Below, piece after piece: positions 1 through 8,800 of a stretch of DNA of 50,154 nt. The position numbers and the translations under genes were made by a program. The stretch is taken from positions 1-50,154 of IMG/VR virus record IMGVR_UViG_3300037041_001770. The stretch is one strand, 5' to 3'. Under the pieces are notes generated by a model. That model searched no databases and had not been told where the DNA came from. It saw only the letters and a program-made list of their open reading frames with translations. How positions within the stretch are numbered: the stretch's first letter is position 1; the number at the start of each line of letters is the position of its first letter. The stretch comes from a virus.

Positions 1-127
1 ATGATAGAACACAGTTTGCGGGAACAGTACCGTTTGATAACTCAGTAAATTTGTTTTCAGCCGATAATGTTCAGGCAGCAATTGAAGAAGTAAAACAGGC
101 TAATGAAAACATAGCAAGGTTTCTCAC
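1..127. repeat. Terminal direct repeat, left copy (circular closure)
   Basis: Bases 1-127 are identical to bases 50028-50154, and an open reading frame passes through the junction without a break. This is what an assembler leaves when a circular or circularly permuted genome is written as a line. The length of 127 equals a common assembler k-mer size, so the repeat is more likely an assembly overlap than a biological terminal repeat. Confidence 0.93.
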
Positions 128-446
128 GATAGCTGGTTTCGATGGTACGGCTTCAACAGGCCGATGGCTTGAAATGACTAAAAGCGTACCGAGTAACACA
201 ACTCCTTTTGTCTTTCCAAAAAATGCTTATCTAACCGAGTTTAGTTATGCTTGCGCGGCTTCAACTACTGTTACATTTGGCGTCTATATCGATGCTATAA
301 AAGTTTTAAATTTAGTTATGACAGCTTCTCAAACTGGCGCTACTGTTCAGCAGGTTACAGTTAACTCACTTGATCAAATGAGCTGGAAAGTTGAAAGCGG
401 CTCTTGTTCCAGGCCAATAGTTGCAACATTTGCGAGGTTTCGATAA
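1..446 (+). CDS. C-terminal part of exported virion-like protein (continues from 49955)
   Basis: This frame enters the window open at position 3 and ends at 446. Joined across the circle junction it begins at the ATG at 49955 and makes about 172 residues. The N-terminus is a clear signal peptide (MKLIKSLIVG start, cleavage after ANA). The mature part begins ALYLYDRTQFAG and contains SADNVQAAIEEV, a segment common in phage tail fibre and structural proteins. It sits between another exported small protein (49546-49968) and the 446 gene, which it overlaps by one base (TAATG). Family not recognised beyond this. A TTG at 51 could be mistaken for a start, but the upstream reading is continuous. Confidence 0.75.
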   Translation, partial: DRTQFAGTVPFDNSVNLFSADNVQAAIEEVKQANENIARFLTIAGFDGTASTGRWLEMTKSVPSNTTPFVFPKNAYLTEFSYACAASTTVTFGVYIDAIKVLNLVMTASQTGATVQQVTVNSLDQMSWKVESGSCSRPIVATFARFR

Positions 447-1234
447 TGATTTTAATTAAAAATAAGACAGCAGAACTTAAAACATGGTGCGGCCAAGAGA
501 TTGCTGCAAATGATACTCATACTATAAGCCAAGAAGAGAGAAACACTTGGGGGTATGACGCTATTTTTCTCGGTGCGGTAATAAATGGCGAGGCTTCTAT
601 AATCTCAGATGGTATTGAAATAACTGATTTGATAGAGGTTGAGATTGTACTACGAAACGAGAACAAGAGAGACGAAGAAGGAAACCCGATTTATCGAAAT
701 ATCATTGCAGAGGCTAACATGCTTTTTCAGCCTCGTTGTATTGATTTTTCAACGGCAACATATAAATCAATATGCAATAAGTCAAGTGATTTGGTTGATA
801 TTGGCGACGCTGAACTTTTATTTTTTGATGAAGAAAAAAATCAAATACTAAAGGGCGAAACTGAAACCGATGAAGAGTATCAGGCGCGGCTAAATTTGGA
901 ATGTGAACATACCTATATGTATTTTACACCAAGTTATAAATACGCGATTAAAAGCGGTGAAATTAGATATAGGGGAACTTTAGGGGAAGAGTCAGATGTT
1001 TGGATTGAGGTAGCGCCGCATATTCCAAAAGAGTATGGCGGCTCGGTTCCCTTTATTAACGGCGGCCTTCCTTTAGATTTTTATGAAGAGAAGAAATCGA
1101 TTTTGATTGACGGCGGTACTTGTACGGTAATTGATGTAGATACGACTTACTACACCCATAGACTTGGCGTAAAAATTGAGCACGGCATAGGTATCAAAAT
1201 TGGATTTTTAGCAATCTTTAACATATATAGGTAA
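446..1234 (+). CDS. Virion-associated protein, fibre-like
   Basis: 262 residues. The start is the ATG overlapping the previous stop (TAATG), giving MILIKNKTAELKTWCG. The N-terminal about 60 residues fit a recurrent phage structural motif: an N-K-T opening, then an acidic stretch with ER-x-x-W and a G-x-x-I-x-D-G turn, seen in short fibre or head-fibre proteins. The rest is beta-rich and acidic and has no recognised domain. Its position between the capsid-proximal genes and the connector genes favours a head-fibre or decoration role. That role is inferred from context and composition, not from a firm family match. Confidence 0.55.
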   Translation: MILIKNKTAELKTWCGQEIAANDTHTISQEERNTWGYDAIFLGAVINGEASIISDGIEITDLIEVEIVLRNENKRDEEGNPIYRNIIAEANMLFQPRCIDFSTATYKSICNKSSDLVDIGDAELLFFDEEKNQILKGETETDEEYQARLNLECEHTYMYFTPSYKYAIKSGEIRYRGTLGEESDVWIEVAPHIPKEYGGSVPFINGGLPLDFYEEKKSILIDGGTCTVIDVDTTYYTHRLGVKIEHGIGIKIGFLAIFNIYR

Positions 1235-1236
1235 GC

Positions 1237-1785
1237 ATGATAAAGCGGGTTAAAGGTAATCTTATAGGAAGATATCAAGCTATTTTCTGTCAGCATTGCG
1301 GGGTACTTCTTCCCTATGAATATATTAAGAATAATGATGCCTATTTTCTTATGGAAGGAAATAACGTCATAGGTGGATTTATCATTGCTTCGGAAAAGTA
1401 TAGTCGCTGTGAAGCTCAAATACCCGATCATATGGCAATGAGTAGATACAAGCTTAATGTTTACAGACCATTTTCAGAACTAAATGGCTATTTCATTTTG
1501 GTCAAGTCAAAGGGATGGATTCTTGTATCGTTCTGGTTTATACTTATCTTACTTTCTCGATCCAAATACTTCATCTATGCCTACGAAAATACGAATATTT
1601 CATTAAAAAAATATTACGCGGTCGCAAATCCAATAGTCATTTATGACGGGTTAGTAAACAATTTGGAGGGCATGACAGGCGAACATCGCGAGAGAATCGA
1701 ATTGATTTCAAAATGGGGTTTTCTTAAGTTATACTCCAACAGATTAATTAAACGAATGAGGATAAAATTATGGAACTTATACTGA
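1237..1785 (+). CDS. Unknown protein, possibly acyltransferase-like
   Basis: 182 residues, two bases after the preceding stop. The N-terminal half has a strand-turn-strand pattern around EGNNVIGGFIIA that resembles GNAT-type acetyltransferases. The middle is hydrophobic and aromatic (KGWILVSFWFILILL), followed by KYFIYAYEN and a C-terminal LEGMTGEHRERIEL. No structural-protein signature is visible, which is odd in the middle of a virion operon. It overlaps the 1770 gene by 16 bases, so it is translated with its neighbours. The GNAT-like reading is low confidence. A membrane-associated accessory enzyme is an alternative. Confidence 0.45.
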   Translation: MIKRVKGNLIGRYQAIFCQHCGVLLPYEYIKNNDAYFLMEGNNVIGGFIIASEKYSRCEAQIPDHMAMSRYKLNVYRPFSELNGYFILVKSKGWILVSFWFILILLSRSKYFIYAYENTNISLKKYYAVANPIVIYDGLVNNLEGMTGEHRERIELISKWGFLKLYSNRLIKRMRIKLWNLY

Positions 1786-2003
1786 AGGTAAAAGGCGCTC
1801 AAGATGATCGTGACCCGCTTCTTGTTATGCTCGAAGATCAAGAAAAAGGTACTAAAGAAGTAAGAAAGATTGCATTAGGTGAAACCATCACGGTTTCTGA
1901 TGATGTTGGTTACAATCTTCTTGCAAAATATAAAGGCATGTTTGTACAAAAAGCAGCGCCACAAGAAGGTTATGCAACAAAGGTAGTCAAAGCTAAGGAA
2001 TAA
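1770..2003 (+). CDS. Small hypothetical protein
   Basis: 77 residues, highly charged, beginning MELILKVKGAQDDRD. It overlaps the end of the previous gene by 16 bases and ends four bases before the connector gene. The sequence suggests a small beta-rich domain with an exposed charged surface and a lysine-rich tail. In siphophage maps this slot between capsid and connector often holds a small head-completion or accessory protein. I see no motif that fixes the function. Confidence 0.55.
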   Translation: MELILKVKGAQDDRDPLLVMLEDQEKGTKEVRKIALGETITVSDDVGYNLLAKYKGMFVQKAAPQEGYATKVVKAKE

Positions 2004-2007
2004 TCAA

Positions 2008-2610
2008 ATGGCTCTCAATGCGAACGCTCTTACAACTTTAGTCATGGCGAAGGCGTATTTAAAAATCCCAACAGTTGAAACCTCGATGGATTCAATGATT
2101 GAGCTTTTTATCAATGCATCTAGCCAGATGTTAGAGTCAGAGATAGACAGAAAAATTAAGGCTCAAAGTTTTACTGAAGTCCATCATGGTCGCAGCTCAA
2201 ATATAATCATGATGAATGAATGGCCGGTTAACTCTGTAACTGAGCTTCGCATTGGGAATGATTTCACAGATCCCTTGACGATTATAGACCCTTCTGACTA
2301 TTCAATCGGCGATGAATCAAACTGTGTTATTTTAAAAAATAGGCGGTTTTCACGCGGCTATAATAATGTTCAGATTATCTATAACGGCGGCTACTCTGCG
2401 ATTCCTTCAGATATTGAGCACGCTTGTCTTTGGATGGTTTTTTACTATCGCATGATGAGAGAGTCCGGTGATATTGGAAGAACTTCAAAAGGCAAGGGTG
2501 ATGAGTCAATTAGCATTTTGCAGGAAGCCCCGCTTGATGTTAAAAATACGATTAATCGCTATCGGCGAATGGAAATACCCAATAGCGGCCTACCGATGAG
2601 TAACATATAA
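2008..2610 (+). CDS. Head-tail connector protein (HK97 gp6-like)
   Basis: 200 residues. It opens with a helical segment (ALTTLVMAKAYLKIP, then DSMIELFINASSQMLES), which is the usual start of the Phage_connect_1/gp6 connector family: L-x-x-v-K-x-y-L-x-I with a pair of helices. A beta region follows with NEWPVNSVTELRI and IIYNGGYSAIPSDIEHAC, matching the y-x-aGy-x-x-vP-x-d-v/i pattern of these proteins. They form a ring under the portal that joins head to tail. The next gene encodes the gp10-like completion protein and begins at the base after this stop, the normal order in HK97-like phages. Confidence 0.8.
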   Translation: MALNANALTTLVMAKAYLKIPTVETSMDSMIELFINASSQMLESEIDRKIKAQSFTEVHHGRSSNIIMMNEWPVNSVTELRIGNDFTDPLTIIDPSDYSIGDESNCVILKNRRFSRGYNNVQIIYNGGYSAIPSDIEHACLWMVFYYRMMRESGDIGRTSKGKGDESISILQEAPLDVKNTINRYRRMEIPNSGLPMSNI

Positions 2611-3072
2611 ATGCCTACCCCAAGCTTCATCATTGGGCGCATGAATATCCTGGCTAAAAATCTAGCGCCAGGAAGCCCACAAATCACTGAAACCTTACTG
2701 CGAATAGCTATGATGGTAATTGCTAAGGCAAAGGTTAACGTAAGGCGTCATAGAATGATCGATACAGGTCGCCTTATCAACTCGCTTCGCTGGGAATTTC
2801 ACCGTCAAGGTGATACCGATGGCGTCTATATTGGTTCGTTCGGTGTGCGCTATGCTGCTATGAACGAGTTTGGGGGCGAGGTTTCAGAAAGACAGCGACG
2901 CGCAATGTTCGCGGCCATGGGCCGAAGAAGAGTTAAGCTACCATCCAAAGGGATCATTACCAAGTCAGGTGCTGGATGGAGATGGAAGCCGAGGCCATAC
3001 CTGCGGCCAGCTCTCAAAGAGTCCCAGCAATATATCGTTGAAACAATCAGAGAATACTTGAGGCTAAAATAA
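2611..3072 (+). CDS. Tail completion protein (HK97 gp10 / Mu G-like)
   Basis: 153 residues, basic. It contains MIDTGRLINSLRW, the diagnostic v-D-TG-x-L-x-x-S segment of HK97 gp10-like and virion morphogenesis proteins. This is followed by VYIGSFGVRYAAMNEFGG (y-a-x-x-x-E-f-G) and the C-terminal RPYLRPALKESQ (RPfl-RPAl). These proteins complete the tail end that meets the head. Start and stop abut the flanking genes, with TAATG overlap at the 3' end, consistent with translational coupling. Confidence 0.82.
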   Translation: MPTPSFIIGRMNILAKNLAPGSPQITETLLRIAMMVIAKAKVNVRRHRMIDTGRLINSLRWEFHRQGDTDGVYIGSFGVRYAAMNEFGGEVSERQRRAMFAAMGRRRVKLPSKGIITKSGAGWRWKPRPYLRPALKESQQYIVETIREYLRLK

Positions 3073-3509
3073 TGTCATCTATGAGAACCCAGATTGCTCA
3101 AAATATAATCAGCACGATAGTTGCAAGCGGCCTTTATAAATACGCTAGCTACTCAGTTATCAAGATGCTAGCAAGCGATTTCTCAGATTACGAACTTCCT
3201 GCGGTTCAGTTTATTGACCTTGGCGACGATAACATTCACGAAAGAAGTAGAGCCAAAAAGACATGGAATGTTACCCTGGAACTTGTGATAGGACCAAAAA
3301 CAAACTATATTCCCAAGCAAGAAGATCTTTGGGATTTGATCGAGCTAACCGAACAAGCTCTATTTTTTGATCCAAAATTGAACATCCCCGAAGTTATCCA
3401 CATGAAGCTTTTGGGATCAACTACCGACCTTCACACTCTCCAGCCTCTTTATACCGCACGAATTGACATCCAAATAGACTACTACCAGCCCCTTGTCAGA
3501 CCATGCTAA
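3072..3509 (+). CDS. Putative tail terminator / neck protein
   Basis: 145 residues. The start overlaps the previous stop (TAATG). The N-terminus is helical (RTQIAQNIISTIVAS), followed by alternating beta segments and DLWDLIELTEQALFFDP, a helix typical of minor tail terminator-type proteins (lambda U/gp37-like fold). It lies between the gp10-like gene and the major tail protein, exactly where the terminator is expected. The assignment rests on order and general architecture more than on motifs. Confidence 0.6.
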   Translation: MSSMRTQIAQNIISTIVASGLYKYASYSVIKMLASDFSDYELPAVQFIDLGDDNIHERSRAKKTWNVTLELVIGPKTNYIPKQEDLWDLIELTEQALFFDPKLNIPEVIHMKLLGSTTDLHTLQPLYTARIDIQIDYYQPLVRPC

Positions 3510-3560
3510 GATAGTAAAAAATCCCCAAGCATCTAGGAAGAAGCCCGCAGGACTTTTGAT

Positions 3561-3575
3561 TTGTTTAATAAACAA
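3561..3575 (+). promoter_or_regulatory. Palindrome upstream of the major tail gene
   Basis: TTGTTTAATAAACAA is a perfect 15-base inverted repeat, 18 bases before the major tail protein start. A GGAG ribosome site (3580-3583) follows it. It could be an operator or a 5' leader hairpin controlling this high-output gene. The gene has its own terminator downstream. Confidence 0.45.
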
Positions 3576-3592
3576 CACAGGAGTTTGTTATC

Positions 3593-4831
3593 ATGGCGAA
3601 AAATTACAAAAGTATTTATGATTCTGGAAATGTGAGTATTGCGCTCGAGCAACGCTTTTTTGCAAAGCGGGAAACCACACGGGGGGAACTCAAAGCCCCA
3701 ATCGGCGCTGATTTCTTTTACCACACGACAGGAACAATCGAGCACACCCAAGCGGTGGAAAGCTCGCCACACAAATCAGGGCGGCACCACAACAACATTA
3801 TCAAAAAGAAAAAAGAGGCATCCTTTTCGTTCAGCACATTTTTTAACATCAACACGCTTTTACCAGCGGCCTCGGTCAACGAGATTGACCCAGCGGTTAG
3901 AATGCTATGGCACAACATGCTCGGTAGTGAAGATGTAACTGCCGGCGCTAAGTTCATGGCGGCGGTTCCTGCTTTTACATTCTCTCTTTTTGAAGTCTCT
4001 GATAAGTGGGCGCGTCAAGCACGCGGCTGTTTTATGCAGGGCGCTAACATGAGCTTTCCAGGCGATGGTGAGGCTACTATCGAGTGGTCCGGTATGTGCA
4101 AAGATGCTCTTTATGTAGGCATGGGAAAATCTACAACCTCTAACGACGGTGGTCAGACTGTAACACTCCAAGCGGGTGAAGGCGCACTATTCAGCAAAGC
4201 AATTGGCGGCCTCGTCATGCTCATTAAGTCTGATGGTATAACCCGCTCGGCTGATACGGTCGATGGTTCACCGCGTAAGATCGTGTCAGTTTTGGGCGAT
4301 GTTGTGACTCTTGACGGTGCGGTTTTAGCTGATGCTGATGGATCGGGCCTTGCTGATGAAATCTACCTTGTTTACTACGAACCTACTACCCCACTCGCAA
4401 TCGATAATCCTCAGACCGGCCTTGTTGGTTCCTTTGCTGTAACTGGCTTTGGATCTTTTTGCGCTCGCTCAATAGGCGTCAATTTGACCAATGATCATGA
4501 AGCGGCTAACTACTGCTATGGGTCTGACTCGCTATCTGCTCCATTTTTTATTGCGGGAAGCCGGTTAACTGCTGAAGTGACTTTTGAAGCTAACTGGGAC
4601 GAAAAAATGCTTGCTCTCTTCAACTCTGTTCAGTCATTCGAAAGTAAGGAGCTGCAAATAGTCTTGGGTGAAGCTGCTGGGCGAAGGCTTCAAATCGATA
4701 TTCCTACCGCTATTTTTCAGGTTCCCTCTGTTGCTATCCCCGATAGCGGCTCGGTTCCTGTTCCATTCACGGGTACGGCATACCAGTCAACATTTGACGC
4801 CGCCGATGAAATCTCGGTACACTATAAGTAG
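3593..4831 (+). CDS. Major tail (tube) protein
   Basis: 412 residues. It begins MAKNYKSIYDSGNVSIALEQR, then FFAKRETTRGELKAP, the opening typical of large siphophage tail tube proteins. Hydrophilic strand-rich sequence follows, with FSLFEVSDKWARQARGCFMQGANMS and a repeated beta-sandwich layout. The C-terminal half (about 300-412) resembles a second tube-like domain, with repeated EVTFEANWD/ELQIVLGEAAGRRL segments. It is preceded by an AGGAG-type ribosome site and a palindrome, and followed by a strong terminator. This isolates a heavily expressed structural gene between the connector genes and the tail chaperones. Confidence 0.75.
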   Translation: MAKNYKSIYDSGNVSIALEQRFFAKRETTRGELKAPIGADFFYHTTGTIEHTQAVESSPHKSGRHHNNIIKKKKEASFSFSTFFNINTLLPAASVNEIDPAVRMLWHNMLGSEDVTAGAKFMAAVPAFTFSLFEVSDKWARQARGCFMQGANMSFPGDGEATIEWSGMCKDALYVGMGKSTTSNDGGQTVTLQAGEGALFSKAIGGLVMLIKSDGITRSADTVDGSPRKIVSVLGDVVTLDGAVLADADGSGLADEIYLVYYEPTTPLAIDNPQTGLVGSFAVTGFGSFCARSIGVNLTNDHEAANYCYGSDSLSAPFFIAGSRLTAEVTFEANWDEKMLALFNSVQSFESKELQIVLGEAAGRRLQIDIPTAIFQVPSVAIPDSGSVPVPFTGTAYQSTFDAADEISVHYK

Positions 4832-4864
4832 TCAATCCGAGCACTCAAAGATTTTTTACAATTG

Positions 4865-4897
4865 AACTACCCTCAGCTATGGGGGTAGTTTTTTTTT
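4865..4897 (+). terminator. Rho-independent terminator after the major tail gene
   Basis: An 8-bp perfect stem (AACTACCC / GGGTAGTT) with a 10-base loop is followed by seven further T residues. It lies 34 bases after the major tail stop and before the chaperone genes. Confidence 0.88.
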
Positions 4898-4952
4898 AGG
4901 TTTCGTGGCAATCTTTCGTTAGAGTAAATAGATAAAAAATAAGGATTATTTT

Positions 4953-5423
4953 ATGGGTGTTAAACTTAGTCAAATAAGCGATGGATCGATTGAAGTAATT
5001 GCGAGAATTGATGACTCTCTTGAATACAATGAAGATGATTATCAAGAGTATTTAAAAACTCTCGATGAAAGCAAACTAAAATTTGTTGAGGGAAAGAGTC
5101 CAACAAAATTTATTATGAGAAAAGTATTGCCTTACAAACTTGCTCAGAAAGTTCAAAACAAGCAGATGAGACTAGAAAAGGGTGAGGCTCAGTTTTCTTT
5201 AAGCTTCATGGCTGAAGAGGTTCGTTGTTCTTTGACGGGTGTTAAAAATCCTGATTACCTGCCAGATGATGAAAAGATTAAGTTTGAAAAAAGCCGTGAT
5301 GATGATGGAGCTAGCGATGGACTCATTGAGAAGCTTATTGCTTGCGGCATTGCCTCCGATCTTTATGTTGCTCGCCAGACATTCATGCATGGCAATAAGG
5401 GTGCTGATTTAAAAAAAAGTTGA
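4953..5423 (+). CDS. Tail assembly chaperone, upstream frame (G-like)
   Basis: 156 residues. It lies between the major tail gene and the tape measure, the position of lambda G. The protein is acidic and helical, opening MGVKLSQISDGSIEV. Its last codons run over an eight-A tract (GADLKKS then stop), which is where the -1 frame opens into the 5420 frame. In lambda-like phages the unshifted protein (G) and the shifted fusion (GT) bind the tape measure and recruit tail tube subunits. The ribosome site is AAGGA. I infer function from synteny and frameshift architecture, since the family itself is diverse. Confidence 0.78.
   Translation: MGVKLSQISDGSIEVIARIDDSLEYNEDDYQEYLKTLDESKLKFVEGKSPTKFIMRKVLPYKLAQKVQNKQMRLEKGEAQFSLSFMAEEVRCSLTGVKNPDYLPDDEKIKFEKSRDDDGASDGLIEKLIACGIASDLYVARQTFMHGNKGADLKKS
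5411..5420 (+). other. Programmed -1 frameshift site (tail chaperone)
   Basis: Eight consecutive A bases (5411-5418), then GT, lie four codons before the upstream stop. Reading tta-aaa-aaa then slipping back one base gives aag-ttg-aca, which enters the downstream frame directly. A -1 shift at this gene position is a widely conserved feature of long-tailed phages. Confidence 0.82.
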
Positions 5424-5860
5424 CAGCACTTGCAGAACTAAGCTTGAGCGACATGAGCAAATTGAAATCAGATGGCCGATCATTTGATTGTCAAACGTGC
5501 AAAGAGTCTGTTAGAAAGCTTAGAAGATGCTCAGAAGATAGAGAAGACTTCACCAAAGATGATGGCCCATTCTGGCCAATTCAGCTATTTCAAGGCGGGG
5601 AACTATACGGATTTTGTCCGGCTAAAGCGGCTTGGGATAGCGAACTAATATCAATATTCAAACTCTTAATTTTATCAGCGGAAACAGGTAATATAAATCT
5701 AGTGGCCGGTGCAATTGAAGATCAACCAAGTTGGTGGCTTGACAATGCTTCTTGGTTCATCCCAAAGTATAAGCAGATTCAATTCATAACCCGCGTTAAG
5801 ATGGTAGTAGGTGACGGAAAAGTCACAAGCAATACAAAAACCCCACAAACAAAAAGGTAA
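5420..5860 (+). CDS. Tail assembly chaperone, frameshifted C-terminal part (T-like)
   Basis: 146 residues in the -1 frame relative to 4953-5423. It has only a TTG at its beginning and overlaps the upstream stop, so it is best read as the C-terminal part of a fused protein (4953 to 5860, about 301 residues). It holds four cysteines (CQTC near residue 22-25, RRC, GFC), which may form a small metal site. The C-terminal half is aromatic (PSWWLDNASWFIPKYKQ). The tape measure begins six bases after its stop, exactly the G-GT-tape measure order. Confidence 0.78.
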   Translation: MTALAELSLSDMSKLKSDGRSFDCQTCKESVRKLRRCSEDREDFTKDDGPFWPIQLFQGGELYGFCPAKAAWDSELISIFKLLILSAETGNINLVAGAIEDQPSWWLDNASWFIPKYKQIQFITRVKMVVGDGKVTSNTKTPQTKR

Positions 5861-5866
5861 AATGCT

Positions 5867-8800
5867 ATGGCTGTTACCGAGAATATGTTGGTCGATATAC
5901 AAGTAAAGTCAGGAGATGCAGAAAAACAAGTAATCAAGCTAGGTCAAGAATTAGAGATATTAAATAAAAAAGTTGTTTCAAATAACGAAGCAATCAAAAG
6001 GTCATCGGCTGAATTCGCTCGAAACTCCAGCGCTATAAACATGGCTGTAAACAACTATGATAGAACACAATCTACAATTAAAAATACTGACACTTCAGTT
6101 AAAAAATTAAATCAGTCATTGGCTACTTCATCACAAACTATGGTTCAGTATAATAGTTCGACAGCTATGGCTAACACAACTGTTATGAAGATGAGTTCTA
6201 ATATTAGAAATTTAGAGATGGCGGTAAATTCTCTAACGATGAATGTTCAGTTTCTAATTAGGTCGATTAAATATTTCACAGATCCAAAAGTATTAAAAAA
6301 TATTTCTGATGTTTCTAACGTTCTTGGGGCGCTAGCATATTCAAAAGGAATGGGTGGAACTGCAAACGCTCTAAGAGAAGTGGGAAAATCATTTGATACA
6401 TTATCAACCAAATCACAAAATTTTAGAGATAATGCAGATAATAATTTAAATGATGTAGTTGAAAGGGCTAGGTTACTTAATGAAGTTGTTGAAAAATCAC
6501 CTTCAGCGTTTAAGGTGTTAAGCGGGGCGATTGCTTTAGCTGCTGGTGATATGGTCTATTCATATTCGAAAGCACAGAAAGCCAATAAGGCATTAGATAG
6601 TCAAATACTCACAACAGGTGAAACCAGTAGAAAAACATTTTCAAAATTAGCTACTGATGTTGAAAAACCTGTGAGTGGTTTTTCAAAGATGACAGCAGGT
6701 ATAAGACACAGTGCCTCTGCTGTAGAGGCGTTATCACTTCTTTCTCCAGTTTTAATTATATTAGGAAATAAACTTAAAGAATCAGAAAACGCCTTTATCC
6801 GTTGGGGAGGCGTGATTATGAAAACTATCGGCATAATTAGCGCCGGACTTATGGGCTTTATCGGATTAGCTTTAGGGGCTTTCGCTGCGTTATCAATTTC
6901 AATTGGTAATAATATTTTAGCTTCTACACAAGAGGCTATGGATAAATTTATAAAGTTTGAATCAGTAATGGCGCAATTTAAATTTACGGTTCAAGGATTT
7001 TCAAAAGTCTTTGGTGTTGATGCTGTTGGTTCCATGGAATACTGGAATAAGACAATGCAACAACTATATAAAACTACTGTTTTCACAAGAGAAGAATTAT
7101 CTAAATCAATCAAGCTTCTAATAGCTGAAGGTCAAGTAATTGGGTTAACTGTTGAAGATAATACGAAGCTTCTTGATCGTGCTGCTGATGTTGCTGCGGC
7201 TACTGGCAGGGATCTATACGAAGTAACACAGATGATAATAAATGGTTTAACTAACAATGCTGATGCTGTTTTAGGTCTTGGCATAGATATTAGAAACACC
7301 TCTTTAGCGCACTCTAAATATGTTGAGGAAAGCGGCCTTGCTGTAGAACAAATGAGCGCACAAGAATTAGCAATGGCTAGATTAAATGCTCTTTATGAAA
7401 AGACGGTTCCCTTGGTTGGAGCAGCTGCTAACCAAACAAAAACTATCGCCGGATCAAATATGATATATCAAAAAACATTAACTGATATATCAGTAGCCAT
7501 AGGTCAAACAGGAACAGCAACAGAATTATATTATGCTTCAATAAATAAATTCTTATCAGTTATCAGGGATCTTCCTAAACCTCTTCTTAGCACTTATGGA
7601 AGTTTAAAAGATATTCTAGGGGTCACATTAGTTATCATTGGGCAAATGCTCAAACTTGGTGCTGTAGTTTTTGCATTAACAACCGTATTCAAACTTCTTA
7701 ACTTTGTTCTTAGTTCTACATGGGGAATAACTGTTTCTCTATCTGCTACTCTTCTTTATCTTGGAACTGTTATTCTTCCAATTACGGCTTTTGTTATAGC
7801 TCTCATAGCTTCAATGAAGGATTTGATTGATACCAGCAAAGGATTTGAAGATACATTAAAATCAGTAACCGGATCTTTATTTGTATTTAGTGAAACTGTA
7901 GATGGTGCTGAAAAATCTACATTCTCATTCGCTTCTGGAATAAATAGGCTAATAAATATAGCACTTCTTCCATTTAAAATTGTTTTAATTGCTATAGCTG
8001 ATACGGTTAATATTTTTGGTATAGCGTTTATAAATATAAAAAAGATTTTTACAAGCAATGATAAAACTATATCTGAATATAATAGTAAATTAAATATTCT
8101 TTGGAGTAGGTTAAGAGATCTATCTAATGCTACCGGAAAAGCATTTAAGGCACTTGACTTTTTTTCTGAATCTTCAGCATTAGCGGCTTCTAAAACAAAA
8201 GAATTAATTGATACACAGGAAAAAGGAGCTAACTTAACTCAAAAATATAAAGAGAGAGTTTTAAAGCTTGCTGCTGCGATTAATGAGGGATTTGATAAGG
8301 GAATCGAAAGGCAAAAGTTTTTAGGTAATGAGTTCGATAAATCAATTGCTACATATAAACAGGCGCAAAATGAGCTTAATAATGTATTTAAAACTAAGTC
8401 AACAGATAAAGATGCTGCACAAAAATATGCAGATAATGAAAGGAAAGTTCTACAAGCTTCTTTAGAGATAGATAAGCTACGACTCGATACACTCAAAAAA
8501 ATAAATGAACAAAGAAAGACTTTAGAAACTGAAATTCTTCGCTCTCAAGGAAGAAATATCGAAGCTATAAATAGAGAAAAAATAGAAAACCTAAAAGCAA
8601 TAGATGAGCAAATAGCAGGTCTAAAATTACTTGAAAACTTTAAGCAGGAAGATTTAAAAACTTTAGAAGAAACAAGAAAACTCATAGAAAAATCAAGTGA
8701 TATTAAAGTTGGTGAGGAAAGATCAAAGAGCTTACAAAAAGCTATTGAAGCTGAAAAATTACTAGCAGATTTGAAGAGAGAAAATGCAAGACTTGATAAA

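Noticed and set aside
639-851. 70-residue plus-strand frame inside the 446 gene
   Set aside because: Out-of-frame overlap with the better-supported gene and no ribosome site.
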